Below are positions 50,245 to 59,564 of a stretch of 64,000 bases of DNA, piece by piece (within the stretch, counting starts at the first letter, position 1; each line of letters opens with the position of its first letter). This DNA is from Anaerolineae bacterium (GTDB taxonomy: Bacteria > Chloroflexota > Anaerolineae > 4572-78 > J111), in NCBI GenBank assembly GCA_023151115.1, contig JAKLJP010000005.1, positions 186,001 through 250,000 on the forward strand. The letters run 5' to 3'. The position numbers and the translations under genes are program-made. The notes under the pieces were generated by a model, which saw nothing but the letters and a program-made list of their open reading frames with translations, did no database searches and was not told the origin of the DNA.

Positions 50245-51075
50245 TTACTTCCCTCCGCCCGCCGTTTCGCTCGTATCCTTGGTGAGATAGTAGGCCCACA
50301 GAATGGGGATGGTCGTAATTGCAATCACAAACACAGCGACTACATTGGTCACGGGGCGCTGGCGGGGGCGGGTCAACTGGCTAAAAATCCAGATGGGCAG
50401 GGTTTGCTGTTGACCGGCGGTAAAGGTGGTGACGATGACTTCGTCAAAGGAGAGGGCAAAGGCCAGCATGCCGCCGGCCAGAAGAGCGGTGGCGATTTCG
50501 GGCAGAATGATGTGGCGGAAGGTCTGGAAACCGTTGGCTCCCAAATCCATCGAGGCTTCCACCTGGGAGCGGCCTGTGCGCCGGAAGCGAGCCAGGACGT
50601 TGTTATAAACCACCACCACGCAAAAGGTGGCGTGGCCGATGACAATGGTCCAGAAGCTAAAGGGTAAATCCAGCAGATTCAGGGCTGAGCGCAGGGCAAT
50701 GCCGGTGACAATGCCGGGCAGAGCCAGGGGCAAAACCAACAACAGCGAGATAGCATCCCGGCCAAAGAACTTGCTGCGGTAGACCGCCGCTGCTGCCAGC
50801 GTGCCCAAGACCAGCGCCACCGTTGTGGCCACCGAGGCCACCTGCACCGATAAGCCCAGCGCCCGCCACACGTCGGGCCGGTTCCAGGCCACCCCAAACC
50901 ACTCCAGAGTCAGGCCGGGGGGCGGAAAAGAATAGGTCCGGTCGTCGGTGGTCAGGGTGTAGAGCAGAATAATGGCAAAGGGGAAGTGGAGAAAGATAAC
51001 AACGGCAACGGTCGCCAGAGTCAAACTGAAAGGAGCCTGGGATTTACGATTTACGATTTTCGATTTATCATTCAC
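50245..51075 (-). CDS. Spermidine/putrescine-type ABC transporter permease (PotC-like)
   Basis: A 276-residue inner-membrane protein with six hydrophobic segments and the EAA-type loop [30 protein letters not shown] (about 180-209). [30 protein letters not shown] is typical of PotC. With PotB- and PotA-like partners it imports polyamines or related amines. The first ten residues ([12 protein letters not shown]) are encoded by a repeat tract, so the start may be a little further in. Confidence 0.87.
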   Translation of the reverse strand: MNDKSKIVNRKSQAPFSLTLATVAVVIFLHFPFAIILLYTLTTDDRTYSFPPPGLTLEWFGVAWNRPDVWRALGLSVQVASVATTVALVLGTLAAAAVYRSKFFGRDAISLLLVLPLALPGIVTGIALRSALNLLDLPFSFWTIVIGHATFCVVVVYNNVLARFRRTGRSQVEASMDLGANGFQTFRHIILPEIATALLAGGMLAFALSFDEVIVTTFTAGQQQTLPIWIFSQLTRPRQRPVTNVVAVFVIAITTIPILWAYYLTKDTSETAGGGK

Positions 51076-51100
51076 AATTCACAATTCACAATTCACAATT
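51041..51100. repeat. Tandem repeat of acgattt and acaattc units over a gene start
   Basis: atttacgatttacgatttt and attcacaattcacaattc; the first codons of the permease are read from it. Confidence 0.6.
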
Positions 51101-51131
51101 AATCTTCGCCTTAGCCTCAGCCTTAGCCTTT

Positions 51132-52106
51132 TTACAGCGCCTCAAACGCCCCTAATCGCTTGGCTCCCCACAAATAGAAGCCCATAATCACAATCGGGAT
51201 CACCGTAAACGCCGCCGCCATAGGGATATTGCCCGACGTGCCCTGGTGTGACAGCACGGCCTGGCCAATGAAAAAGCTGGAGTTGCCCAGGGTTGACGGC
51301 ACAATAAAATCACCCAACGTGAGCGAGAAGGTGAAGATCGAGCCGGCCACCACGCCCGGAAAGGCCAGCGGCAGGGTCACAGTGCGGAAGGTTTCACCGG
51401 GGCGCGCCCCCAGGTCGCTGGAAGCTTCGAGCAGCGATTTGGGTACGCGCTCCAACGCTGCCTGGATCGGCAGAATCATATAAGGTAGCCAGACATACAC
51501 AAACACCAGGAACATACCAATCACCGAGACCGACAGCGATGGGCCGCCAATGCCGGGCACACTCAACAGACCATCGAGCAGACCGCTCAGGCCAAACAGG
51601 TTAAGAAACCAACTGACAATACCTTCTTTAGCCAGAATCAACTTCCAGGCATAGACCCGCACCAAATAGCTTGACCACAACGGCAGCAAAACCGCCAGAT
51701 ATAGCGCTACTTTCGCCTGGGGCGAGGCGTAGCGCACCATATAATAGGCCAGCGGAAAAGCCAAAATGGCCGAGGCCAGGGTAACTGCCACCGCCATCCC
51801 CAGGGTGCGCCCGGCGATGTCCAGGTTGGCCGGCGTCAACAGGTCGGCATAAGTAGCCAGGGTAAATTGGCGCACCACCACGCCGGTGAAATCGTCCAGG
51901 TGAAAAAAGCTCTGGATCAGCAGGGCAAAGAGCGACCCCAGATAAAAAACGCCATAGGCCAGCAACGGCGGACCTAGCAGCAACAGCAGCAGCAGTTTAG
52001 GCCGCTGGTACAGAAAAGTGGAGACGCGCTGAATAACAGAAGCCGAACGCAGTTTGGATGAGTTTGATTGAGCTGAAGAAGTTGTTACCGCCATCATTTC
52101 CCCCAA
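51132..52106 (-). CDS. Spermidine/putrescine-type ABC transporter permease (PotB-like)
   Basis: A 324-residue protein with six membrane segments after a longer hydrophilic N-terminus; EAA loop LLEASSDLGARPGETFRTVTLPLAFPGVVAG (about 225-255). FFHLDDFTGVVVRQFTLATYADLL matches PotB. It pairs with the next permease and the ATPase in an operon on the minus strand. The long N-terminal region (1-30) may indicate a later start, such as the ATG at residue 5. Confidence 0.87.
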   Translation of the reverse strand: MGEMMAVTTSSAQSNSSKLRSASVIQRVSTFLYQRPKLLLLLLLGPPLLAYGVFYLGSLFALLIQSFFHLDDFTGVVVRQFTLATYADLLTPANLDIAGRTLGMAVAVTLASAILAFPLAYYMVRYASPQAKVALYLAVLLPLWSSYLVRVYAWKLILAKEGIVSWFLNLFGLSGLLDGLLSVPGIGGPSLSVSVIGMFLVFVYVWLPYMILPIQAALERVPKSLLEASSDLGARPGETFRTVTLPLAFPGVVAGSIFTFSLTLGDFIVPSTLGNSSFFIGQAVLSHQGTSGNIPMAAAFTVIPIVIMGFYLWGAKRLGAFEAL

Positions 52107-52108
52107 GA

Positions 52109-52170
52109 AATTGGAGGGTTGGAAGGCTGGAAGGCTGGAAAATCAATCTTCCAATCTTCCAACCTTCCAT
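52109..52170. repeat. Composite hairpin repeat of ttggaagg units
   Basis: gagggttggaaggctggaagg faces aatcttccaatcttccaacc; same unit type as the coding repeat at 11950. Confidence 0.75.
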
Positions 52171-52172
52171 TT

Positions 52173-53216
52173 TTACCCATTTCCCGCCACCACCCGATTA
52201 TGACTCCGCTGCCAGGTTAAACGTACCCGGCGACCGCGGGCCGCCAGCGCCTCCATCGAGGTGGTATTGAGGTTTTGCTCGACCACCGTCAGTTCACTGC
52301 CTCGGTCTAGCTCGACAATATAGCGGGTGTACAGGCCCAGATAAACCACCTCGCGGATATGCCCTTCGGCGGAACACATTCCCGGCGGCGAGGGGGCATC
52401 GGGGTCGCCCAGGTGAATTTTTTCCGGGCGAATGGAGAAGGTTTCGGGGGAGCCGGTCAATGCCTCCGCCACCGACCCGCTGACCAAATTAGACACGCCG
52501 ACAAACCCGGCCACAAAGGGCGTGGCCGGATGCTCATAAATCTCGGCGGGTGAACCAACCTGCTCGATCTTGCCCTGATTGAACACGGCCAGCCGGTCGC
52601 TCATGGTCAGCGCCTCTTCCTGATCGTGGGTGACATAGACAAAGGTGATGCCCACCTGCTGCTGAATCGTCTTTAATTCAATCTGCATCTGCTGGCGCAG
52701 CTTGAGATCAAGCGCCCCCAACGGCTCATCCAGCAGCAGCACCCGCGGATGGTTGACCAGGGCGCGGGCCAGGGCGACTCGCTGGCGCTGGCCACCCGAA
52801 AGCTGGCCCGGCTTGCGCTGCTCCAGGCCCGTTAAACGCACCAGTTCCAACATTTCTCGCACCCGCCGCTCCCGCTCCGGTTTGGGTACCTTTTTAATCA
52901 TCAGCCCGTAACCCACATTTTGGCCGACGGTCATGTGCGGAAACAGAGCATAATCCTGAAAAACGGTGTTAACATCCCGCTCATAGGGCGGCAGGTTGGA
53001 CACATCCTGGCCGTAAAGCTGAATATGCCCCCCATCGGGCCGCTCAAAGCCGGCCACCAGGCGCAGGCAGGTGGTTTTGCCAGACCCCGACGGCCCCAGC
53101 ATCGTAAAAAATTCGCCGTCCAGAATATCAAGGCTGACGTTATCAACCGCTCTGACTTCGCCAAAATGACGGCTCACCTCGGCAAAACGCACGGCAGGAG
53201 GGGAATTATTGGTCAC
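52173..53216 (-). CDS. Spermidine/putrescine-type ABC transporter ATPase (PotA-like)
   Basis: A 347-residue ATPase. Walker [14 protein letters not shown] (about 41-53), signature [15 protein letters not shown], Walker [13 protein letters not shown] and switch histidine [10 protein letters not shown] are all intact. The C-terminal TOBE domain ([38 protein letters not shown]) is of the PotA type. It powers import with the two permeases and the binding lipoprotein. Confidence 0.92.
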   Translation of the reverse strand: MTNNSPPAVRFAEVSRHFGEVRAVDNVSLDILDGEFFTMLGPSGSGKTTCLRLVAGFERPDGGHIQLYGQDVSNLPPYERDVNTVFQDYALFPHMTVGQNVGYGLMIKKVPKPERERRVREMLELVRLTGLEQRKPGQLSGGQRQRVALARALVNHPRVLLLDEPLGALDLKLRQQMQIELKTIQQQVGITFVYVTHDQEEALTMSDRLAVFNQGKIEQVGSPAEIYEHPATPFVAGFVGVSNLVSGSVAEALTGSPETFSIRPEKIHLGDPDAPSPPGMCSAEGHIREVVYLGLYTRYIVELDRGSELTVVEQNLNTTSMEALAARGRRVRLTWQRSHNRVVAGNG

Positions 53217-53248
53217 AAGACACCTTTAATTTTGTATCTCCTGAAACA

Positions 53249-53336
53249 GGTAGCACGCCCTTCGGCGCACCCGAAGGGGTGAGGTAGCATGTAGCAGGCC
53301 ATAAGTTTGCTACTTTGCCGCTTCGCGTGCTACCTT
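53249..53336. repeat. Composite hairpin repeat of gtagca/gctac units
   Basis: aggtagcatgtagcaggcc faces gtttgctactttgcc and gcgtgctacc; contains CGCACCCGAAGGGG. Confidence 0.6.
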
Positions 53337-53373
53337 GATTGTTGGGAAAGAATTTTTGTGGACACCTATATAT

Positions 53374-54843
53374 TTAGCGAATCATCAACCGTTCCGCTTT
53401 GCCCGAATAATTAATAAACACCGTCTTCAACTCGGTAAAAAAATTCAGCCCTTCCTCGGCCATCTCGCGTTCGCCGACGCCGGTGGCTTTGGTCCCACCA
53501 AACGGTAGTTGCGCCTCGCCGCCAATGGTCGGCTCGTTGACGTGAACCATGCCCGTTTCGACTTCTTCGATGAAGCGTAAGACCGTATTGATATTTTCGG
53601 TAAAAATAGAAGTGGTCAAGCCGTACTCGACCGAGTTGGCAAATTTGATGGCCTCTTCCAAGCTGTCGGCGGTGGTCACGGCCAGCACCGGGCCAAAGAC
53701 TTCTTCTTTAAAGATACGCATGGTCGGGGCCACGTTGTCAAAAATGGTCGGTTCGACAAAATAACCCCGCTCCAAATGGGCGGGCCGCCGCCCGCCTGTG
53801 ACCAGGCGCGCGCCTTCGCTTTTGGCTACTTCGATATACTCCAGGTCGGTTTTCCACTGCTTTTCATCCACCGCCGGACCCATATCCACGCTTTCATCCA
53901 GCCCCGGCCCCACCTTGATTTTTTGGGCTTTATCCACCAGCCGCTCGACCAACCCCTCCTTCACCGTCGGATGGGCAATCACCCGCGAGGTGGCGGTGCA
54001 GCGCTGGCCGGTCGAACCAAACGCGCCGCCGTGGATGGCTGTCGCCGCTTTATCCAGGTCGGCGTCGGGCATGACGATAACGGCATTTTTGCCGCCCATC
54101 TCGCACGTCACCTTGATGCCGCGCTGGGCCGCTTTGACATACAAGGCGTTTCCGACCGCATTGGAGCCGGTAAACGAGACCGCCCGAATCGCCGGATGGT
54201 TGACAATCGCTTCACCCACTACCGAGCCGGAGCCGACAACCATATTAAAAACGCCCGCCGGCAGCCCAGCTTCCTCATAAATTTCGGTCAGCAGCGAGGC
54301 CGTGGCCGGGGTTAATTCCGCCGGTTTGAAGACAACCGTGTTGCCGGCCACCAGCGCCGGAGCCGATTTCCAGACCGGGATGGCCCAGGGGAAGTTCCAG
54401 GGAGCAATCAGGCCAACTACCCCCAACGGGCGGCGGATGGTGTAGGTAAAAGTATCTCGCGCCTCCGAGGGCAGCGTTTTGCCGTGCATACGAAAGCCTT
54501 CGCCGGCATAATATTCCAACAGTGAAATCCCTTTGAGGGCCTCCCCTTTGGCTTCTTTGAGGATTTTGCCTTCTTCGTGGGTCATGGTGCGGGCAATTTC
54601 ATCAGCCCGCTGCCGGGCAATATTGGCCGCCCGCCAGAGCACCCGGCCCCGTTCCGGGCCGGGGGTATTTTTCCAATCGTGAAAAGCTGCCTCCGCCGCC
54701 GCAATCGCCTGCTGCGCGTCTGCGGCTGTAGCCGCCGGAAATTCGGCCAACACCTCGCTGGGGTCAGCCGGGTTGAGATTGCGCACCAGCCGCTCCGAAT
54801 GCGGGTGAATCCACTGGCCGTTGATATAAGAACCTGTCCGCAT
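53374..54843 (-). CDS. Aldehyde dehydrogenase
   Basis: A 489-residue NAD(P)+-dependent dehydrogenase. Starting at [12 protein letters not shown], behind ggagg, is preferred over an ATG nine codons upstream. [56 protein letters not shown] (catalytic E) and [15 protein letters not shown] (catalytic C) are present. The location between ABC transporter genes and the polyamine-type binding protein suggests oxidation of an amino-aldehyde; 2,5-dioxovalerate or succinate semialdehyde are other options. Confidence 0.88.
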   Translation of the reverse strand: MRTGSYINGQWIHPHSERLVRNLNPADPSEVLAEFPAATAADAQQAIAAAEAAFHDWKNTPGPERGRVLWRAANIARQRADEIARTMTHEEGKILKEAKGEALKGISLLEYYAGEGFRMHGKTLPSEARDTFTYTIRRPLGVVGLIAPWNFPWAIPVWKSAPALVAGNTVVFKPAELTPATASLLTEIYEEAGLPAGVFNMVVGSGSVVGEAIVNHPAIRAVSFTGSNAVGNALYVKAAQRGIKVTCEMGGKNAVIVMPDADLDKAATAIHGGAFGSTGQRCTATSRVIAHPTVKEGLVERLVDKAQKIKVGPGLDESVDMGPAVDEKQWKTDLEYIEVAKSEGARLVTGGRRPAHLERGYFVEPTIFDNVAPTMRIFKEEVFGPVLAVTTADSLEEAIKFANSVEYGLTTSIFTENINTVLRFIEEVETGMVHVNEPTIGGEAQLPFGGTKATGVGEREMAEEGLNFFTELKTVFINYSGKAERLMIR

Positions 54844-54860
54844 GTGGACCTCCGTCATTA

Positions 54861-54888
54861 TGTAGGACAAACTTAGGTTTGTTCTACA
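54861..54888. terminator. Hairpin next to the aldehyde dehydrogenase start
   Basis: TGTAGGACAAAC-tta-GGTTTGTTCTACA, one mismatch. Confidence 0.45.
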
Positions 54889-54903
54889 CTTTTTGAGAAT
54901 GAT

Positions 54904-54965
54904 AGGGGCGTAGCATGCTACGCCCCTCTTAAACAGACCCGACAGGTCTTAAAGACCTGTCAGGT
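54904..54965 (-). terminator. Two strong palindromes between the binding protein and aldehyde dehydrogenase genes
   Basis: AGGGGCGTAGC-AT-GCTACGCCCCT pattern (54904-54927) and ACAGGTCTT-aa-AGACCTGT pattern (54936-54965). They may trim transcription so that the binding protein is made in excess, a common feature of such operons. Confidence 0.6.
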
Positions 54966-54982
54966 CTCATTATGAGTTTAAA

Positions 54983-56389
54983 TCACCGCCCGCCAATAAC
55001 CGCAATATAGTTTGTTACCCACTCGTGATAGGGCACACAGCCGCCGCTGCCGTCGCTGCAATCGGCCACTGGCGTGCGCCAGAATTTGATTTTATCAAAG
55101 TTTTCAAAACCATTGGTGACGCAGCCTTCAGCGCCAAGCAGTTCATTGCCCTCGCAAGCCGCCGGCACAGAGGGCACGGAACCAAACCAGGCGGCCAAAT
55201 CGCCCTGGAGTTTGGGGTTGAGCGAATGTTCCAGCCATTTGTAGGCGCAGTTGGGGTGCGGGGCTTCGACGTGCATCATGGTCGTGTCGGCCCAACCGGT
55301 GGCCCCTTCGGTGGGGATAACGCTGTCAATAGGCGCGCCGCCGGCCTTGAGCAAGTTAACCTGGAACGGCCAGGAACCGGAAGCGACGACCCCTTCGTTG
55401 GTAAAGTCGTCCATCTGGATGAAGGCATCGTGCCAGTAACGGCCTACAATCTGGCGCTGTTCGCGCAGCAGGTCAAGCGCCGCTTTGAACTGGTCGGGGT
55501 TTAAATCATAGGGGTCTTTGATGCCCAGGTCGGGGTTGGTGGCCATCAGGTAAAGGGCAGCGTCGGCCACATAAATCGGGCCATCATAAGCCTGCACCCG
55601 GCCTTTGTTCGACTCGCCGTCGGGCAGGGTCATCTCTTTGAAGACCACTTCCCAACTGGTCGGCGGCTCATCGCCAAAGGCTTCGGTGTTGTACATCAGC
55701 ACATTCGCGCCCCACTGATAGGGCACGCCGTAATGTTCGGGCGTGCCGTCGCCATCTTTGTCTACGGTGTGCCAGGGCGCATTTTGTAGGCGCTCGTCAA
55801 CGGTGCTCCAACTGGGGATCAAGTCAGGATTGACCGGCTGAACCCGGCCGCCATATATCAGGCGCAGGCTGGCATCGCCCGAAGCCGTCACCAGGTCAAA
55901 CCCACCTTCGTTCATCAGAGCGACCATTTCATCGGAGGTGGCCGCCACCTTAACCTCAACCTTACAGCCGGTATCGGCCTCAAAACTTGTCACCCAATCG
56001 TAAGCCGGATCGGTTTCGCCGCGCTCGATGTAGCCGGCCCAGGCCACAATGGAGACCGCCCCTTCACCTTCACCGACTTCAGTCATCATCGCCCCAGCGC
56101 CGGCGCTTGCCGGCGCAGCCGCGGCGGCTTCGGCGGCAGCCTTGGCCGCCTCCACTTCGGCTTGCAGCGCCGAGGCGGTGGCTTCGGCTGCAGCTACAGC
56201 TTCAGAGCCGGCTTTTTCGGCTTCGGCTTTGGCCGCTTCGACCTGGGCTTGAGCGGTTTCAACTTTGGCTTGAGCCTCGGCCTCGATAGCCGCTACATCG
56301 GGGGTAGGGGCCGCGCCGCAGGCAGCCAACAGGGGCACAACCATGATTAATAGGCCAACAAACACGGGGATAAAACGCATCATCTTCAT
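54983..56389 (-). CDS. Spermidine/putrescine-type substrate-binding lipoprotein with Ala/Glu-rich coiled spacer
   Basis: A 468-residue protein. A lipobox LLAAC (C about 24) follows a hydrophobic signal; residues 32-92 are a heptad-like Ala/Glu/Lys helix (VETAQAQVEAAKAEAEKA and similar). The PotD-like domain follows (about 110-465; VSIVAWAGYIERGETDPAYDWVTSFEADTGCKVEVKVAATSDEMVALMNEGGFDLVTASGDASLRLIYGGRVQPVNPDLIPSW). It would capture a cationic amine for the PotABC-like transporter. The long helix probably lifts the binding domain away from the membrane. Confidence 0.9.
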   Translation of the reverse strand: MKMMRFIPVFVGLLIMVVPLLAACGAAPTPDVAAIEAEAQAKVETAQAQVEAAKAEAEKAGSEAVAAAEATASALQAEVEAAKAAAEAAAAAPASAGAGAMMTEVGEGEGAVSIVAWAGYIERGETDPAYDWVTSFEADTGCKVEVKVAATSDEMVALMNEGGFDLVTASGDASLRLIYGGRVQPVNPDLIPSWSTVDERLQNAPWHTVDKDGDGTPEHYGVPYQWGANVLMYNTEAFGDEPPTSWEVVFKEMTLPDGESNKGRVQAYDGPIYVADAALYLMATNPDLGIKDPYDLNPDQFKAALDLLREQRQIVGRYWHDAFIQMDDFTNEGVVASGSWPFQVNLLKAGGAPIDSVIPTEGATGWADTTMMHVEAPHPNCAYKWLEHSLNPKLQGDLAAWFGSVPSVPAACEGNELLGAEGCVTNGFENFDKIKFWRTPVADCSDGSGGCVPYHEWVTNYIAVIGGR

Positions 56390-56539
56390 TACTCTCCTCC
56401 TTTGCAGTGCAATGATTGAAACTAAATTATCTCAAAAAATGGGGGGGACTGCTTCTTTGGGGGCCGATTACCAAAGTCAACGTTACATCGTCAAATTGCT
56501 TTGACCACCTCCCTTACGTTGATTTGCAGCAATGACAGG

Positions 56540-56568
56540 ATTATATGGGTTTCCCGGATTGATGTCAA
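56540..56568 (-). promoter_or_regulatory. Consensus promoter of the binding-protein operon
   Basis: On the minus strand TTGACA (56568-56563), 17-bp spacer, TATAAT (56545-56540). The coding start is about 150 bases away. Confidence 0.8.
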
Positions 56569-56592
56569 CTTGCTTGAGTAGACGGCAAGCGT

Positions 56593-56622
56593 TTGACAGC
56601 GGTGGGTTAGTAGCCCTATAAT
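56593..56622 (+). promoter_or_regulatory. Consensus promoter of the methylase gene
   Basis: TTGACA (56593-56598), 18-bp spacer, TATAAT (56617-56622); leader only about 15 bases. Confidence 0.8.
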
Positions 56623-56642
56623 TCTTGGGGTCATTTAACCTC

Positions 56643-58577
56643 ATGGAAAATATGAAACAACTCCTTTTAATCCCTTTAGCAGATCAGCCCAGTTTAGAGC
56701 TATTGGATAGACCGCGCTCACTTGACCGGTTTGCCGGTGATTGTTATTCGCCTTACCCTAATCAGGCTGTTCAACAATTTATAAACCCAAATGATACTGA
56801 GCGGCCCTATATCGTCATCCCTCTGCCCGAAAATTTAGTTGCCGGGAAAAACTCTCACGTTTATGATGCGCATACCTATCATACCAAAGTGCCACCCGAA
56901 GCTATTGCCCGCTTGATCGAGCATTATACTGAGCCGGGAAATCTGGTACTCGATCCTTTTTGTGGGTCGGGTATGACCGGCGTGGCTGCTTTACAAACCC
57001 AACGCCGGCCCCTTCTTTTTGACTTATCCCCGGCAGCGACATTTATTGCGCTAAATTTTTTAACCCCCATTGCTGAAAACCTTTATCAGCAAGCCATCCA
57101 AGAAATCCTTGCTGCTATCCATGACGAAGAATTGAAGCTCTATGGAACCCATTGCCGCAAATGTAGCAAATTGGTTCCCATGGAATATATGGTGTGGAGT
57201 TACGGCCTCATTTGTAGCTTTTGCCAGAAAGAATTTGTGCTGTGGGATGTGGCCCGTGATGAACGGGCAGATGTGCGCGAGAGTAAAATCAGAACAGAAT
57301 TTGACTGTCCCCACTGCGGCCAGCACTTGCAAAAGCGCAAACTGCGACGAACTCGACTTTACCCGGTTCAGATCGGTTATCGTTGTTGTGACTCAGGTTT
57401 GCAGGAAACCCAATGCGCCCCCAATGACTACGATTTAGAGATCATAGCTGCTTGTGATCGTCAGGGTGTTCCGGCTGAATTGTGGTATCCGACCGCAAAA
57501 CTGCCCGTTGGAGTCAATACCAGGCAGGCCATCGTTCACGGCTTAAATTCCATTGATGCGCTTTATACCACTCGAAATTTACAGGCCATTGCCCGCCTCT
57601 GGGATATTGCCCGCCGCTGGCCGGATGAAGCCCTGAGTTTAAAACTCATGTTTACCGTGACTTCGCTCTATCAACGAGTCACCCGCTTATCTGAATTTAG
57701 ATTTTGGGGCGGCAGCGGCAACATTGCCAATTACAACGTGCCCATGATTTTTAATGAGCAGAATGTATTTAAGGTTTTTCGCAGAAAGGCCAAGACTATT
57801 CAGAATTACCTGGCTACCTGGCTGCACCCCCCCAAAACCCCCTTTTGTATCTCCACCCAAAGCGCCACCAATTTGCATCCTCTACCCGATAACTCGATTG
57901 ACTACATTTTTACCGACCCTCCCTTTGGCAGCAACATTAATTATTCAGAAATGAATTATCTATGGGAGGCATGGTTAGGCGTTTTTACCAACACCCAGCA
58001 CGAGGCCATTGTGAATCGGGTTCAAAATAAGACAATTCAGAATTACCAGGAATTAATGACGCAAGCGTTTAGCGAAATGTACCGCGTTTTAAAGCCAAAC
58101 CGTTGGCTCACCCTGGAATTTCACAATTCATCTGCCGAAGTCTGGTCGGCAGTTCAGCTCGCCCTTGCCGCTAGTGGTTTCCACCTCGAACTTATTCAAA
58201 CTTTAGATAAACGCCATGGCACTTTCAAACAGTTTGTCTCCGATAATGCTGTGGGCTATGATTTAATTCTTCACTGTCGCAAAGATACCCATGGGGGAAC
58301 CCCTGTCTACAGCCTGCGCCAAAAGAAAACTCCATATTCAGCTATTAATGAATTTTTAGAAGATAAATTGGCTCAAAATTCTGACGAATTTGTAGTGCGT
58401 TATTTGCACGTCAAACGACAAAATGAATTGGACACCCGCAAACTTTATTCATTATGGCTCAAAGAAAGTATGGAAGCAGGCCAGATAGTAAACCTGGGCT
58501 ATGAAGAATTTCGCAAAATCATTTACTTGATTATTCAAACAAAGTATCCTAATTTCTGGGCAGAGGAGGCTGAGTAA
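56643..58577 (+). CDS. DNA methylase with two zinc-ribbon-like modules
   Basis: A 644-residue protein. LVLDPFCGSGMTGVAALQTQRRPLLFDLSP (about 98-127) is the SAM-binding FxGxG motif, and YIFTDPPFGSNINYSEMNYLWE (about 420-441) the DPPF catalytic motif. Between them are HCRKCSKLVPMEYMVWSYGLICSFCQKE (about 167-195) and FDCPHCGQHLQ...RCCDSG (about 222-255), two Cys-rich modules. The order I before IV differs from the beta-class methylase of the other system. It methylates an amino group of adenine or cytosine. The start could also be the ATG three codons on. The next gene, 6 bases away, is a candidate nuclease. Confidence 0.82.
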   Translation: MENMKQLLLIPLADQPSLELLDRPRSLDRFAGDCYSPYPNQAVQQFINPNDTERPYIVIPLPENLVAGKNSHVYDAHTYHTKVPPEAIARLIEHYTEPGNLVLDPFCGSGMTGVAALQTQRRPLLFDLSPAATFIALNFLTPIAENLYQQAIQEILAAIHDEELKLYGTHCRKCSKLVPMEYMVWSYGLICSFCQKEFVLWDVARDERADVRESKIRTEFDCPHCGQHLQKRKLRRTRLYPVQIGYRCCDSGLQETQCAPNDYDLEIIAACDRQGVPAELWYPTAKLPVGVNTRQAIVHGLNSIDALYTTRNLQAIARLWDIARRWPDEALSLKLMFTVTSLYQRVTRLSEFRFWGGSGNIANYNVPMIFNEQNVFKVFRRKAKTIQNYLATWLHPPKTPFCISTQSATNLHPLPDNSIDYIFTDPPFGSNINYSEMNYLWEAWLGVFTNTQHEAIVNRVQNKTIQNYQELMTQAFSEMYRVLKPNRWLTLEFHNSSAEVWSAVQLALAASGFHLELIQTLDKRHGTFKQFVSDNAVGYDLILHCRKDTHGGTPVYSLRQKKTPYSAINEFLEDKLAQNSDEFVVRYLHVKRQNELDTRKLYSLWLKESMEAGQIVNLGYEEFRKIIYLIIQTKYPNFWAEEAE

Positions 58578-58583
58578 TTTTCA

Positions 58584-59560
58584 TTGGGACGCTCCATTAC
58601 TCTGCCGGCTTTTTCTAACGAAGAGTTTATCAAAGCCCACATCCTTTTGGCCTCAAGGGTGGCTACCATGATGGGTCGAAAACTTGAGGAAGGCGATTGG
58701 TCATATGTTTATTGCACGGCTAAAAATATTCCAAACAAAGGTTGGAGCAATCTGAATATAGATGTAATGTATCAGGGCTTGGGGGTAGAACACAAAATGT
58801 TGTGCGTCAAGTCAAACAAAAGTATCAAGGATTTTTGTGGGACCAGCCCAATGCACCCGGCAGCAACTCGTTCTATCCGTATTCCCTCGACAGAAGACGA
58901 TCCAACCAAAATAGCCCAGGATATTCTTCATCAATACGCTCTGCTTATTGAGCAGCGTCGCCAGCGGATTGCGCAAGATGCCCCGAACACTGAACCCGAT
59001 TTGAGAACGGGCTGGCTCTTATGGCAAGAGAGTTTAAGAGAATTTCTCTACTTTGAAGAAGAATTGCGGCCACCCAGGCCAGATGACTATTGGGCTGAAT
59101 GGAAAGAGAGTGGCGGGGGAACCCGTAAAACAAGCAGAAATCTGTGGGTTTATGAGCGTGAGACAGGCAGAAAACGCTATTCCATCACCACCAGCGCCGG
59201 AGCAAAATTCAACCCTACTTTGATGTGCCTCCGCCGAATGATCCCAACCTTTACTATTTTTGTGTCCAGGGTGAGGCAGTCGAGAGTGGTTTAGTTCGAG
59301 TTTGGATAACTTCAACCACCGCTCTATTTTTAAAGCGGATACTCGGTAATCTCGATAAAGACACAGTTAGTTCTGCAATTTTAGAAGCTGCCCAAACAGT
59401 CTCTAATGAACAAAAAACAGAGGGGATACCACCTACCGATCCAGATTTGGCCGAGTCCATTTTGATCACTGCTGAGGCTTACTTGGCTTTGGGTCAAGCA
59501 TTTGTTGGTGTCAGCGACGAACACAGGATTCAGCTTTTAGTGCGTTACATCTCACAATAA
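58584..59560 (+). pseudogene. Candidate PD-(D/E)xK nuclease gene with a frameshift
   Basis: The first frame (to 59294) contains NKGWSNLNIDVMYQGLGVEHKML, where D60, E69 and K71 fit a PD-(D/E)xK core, and ends well at SLREFLYFEEELRPPRPDDYWAEW and RKRYSITTSAGAKFNP. From about 59213 the sensible reading moves to the next frame: YFDVPPPNDPNLYYFCVQGE and VESGLVRVWITSTTALFLKRIL, ending at 59560. Adding one C to the CCC at 59213-59215 restores a single protein of about 325 residues. The start is TTG. It follows the methylase and is probably its restriction partner, lost or corrected by sequencing error. Confidence 0.7.
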
Positions 59561-59564
59561 TTAA

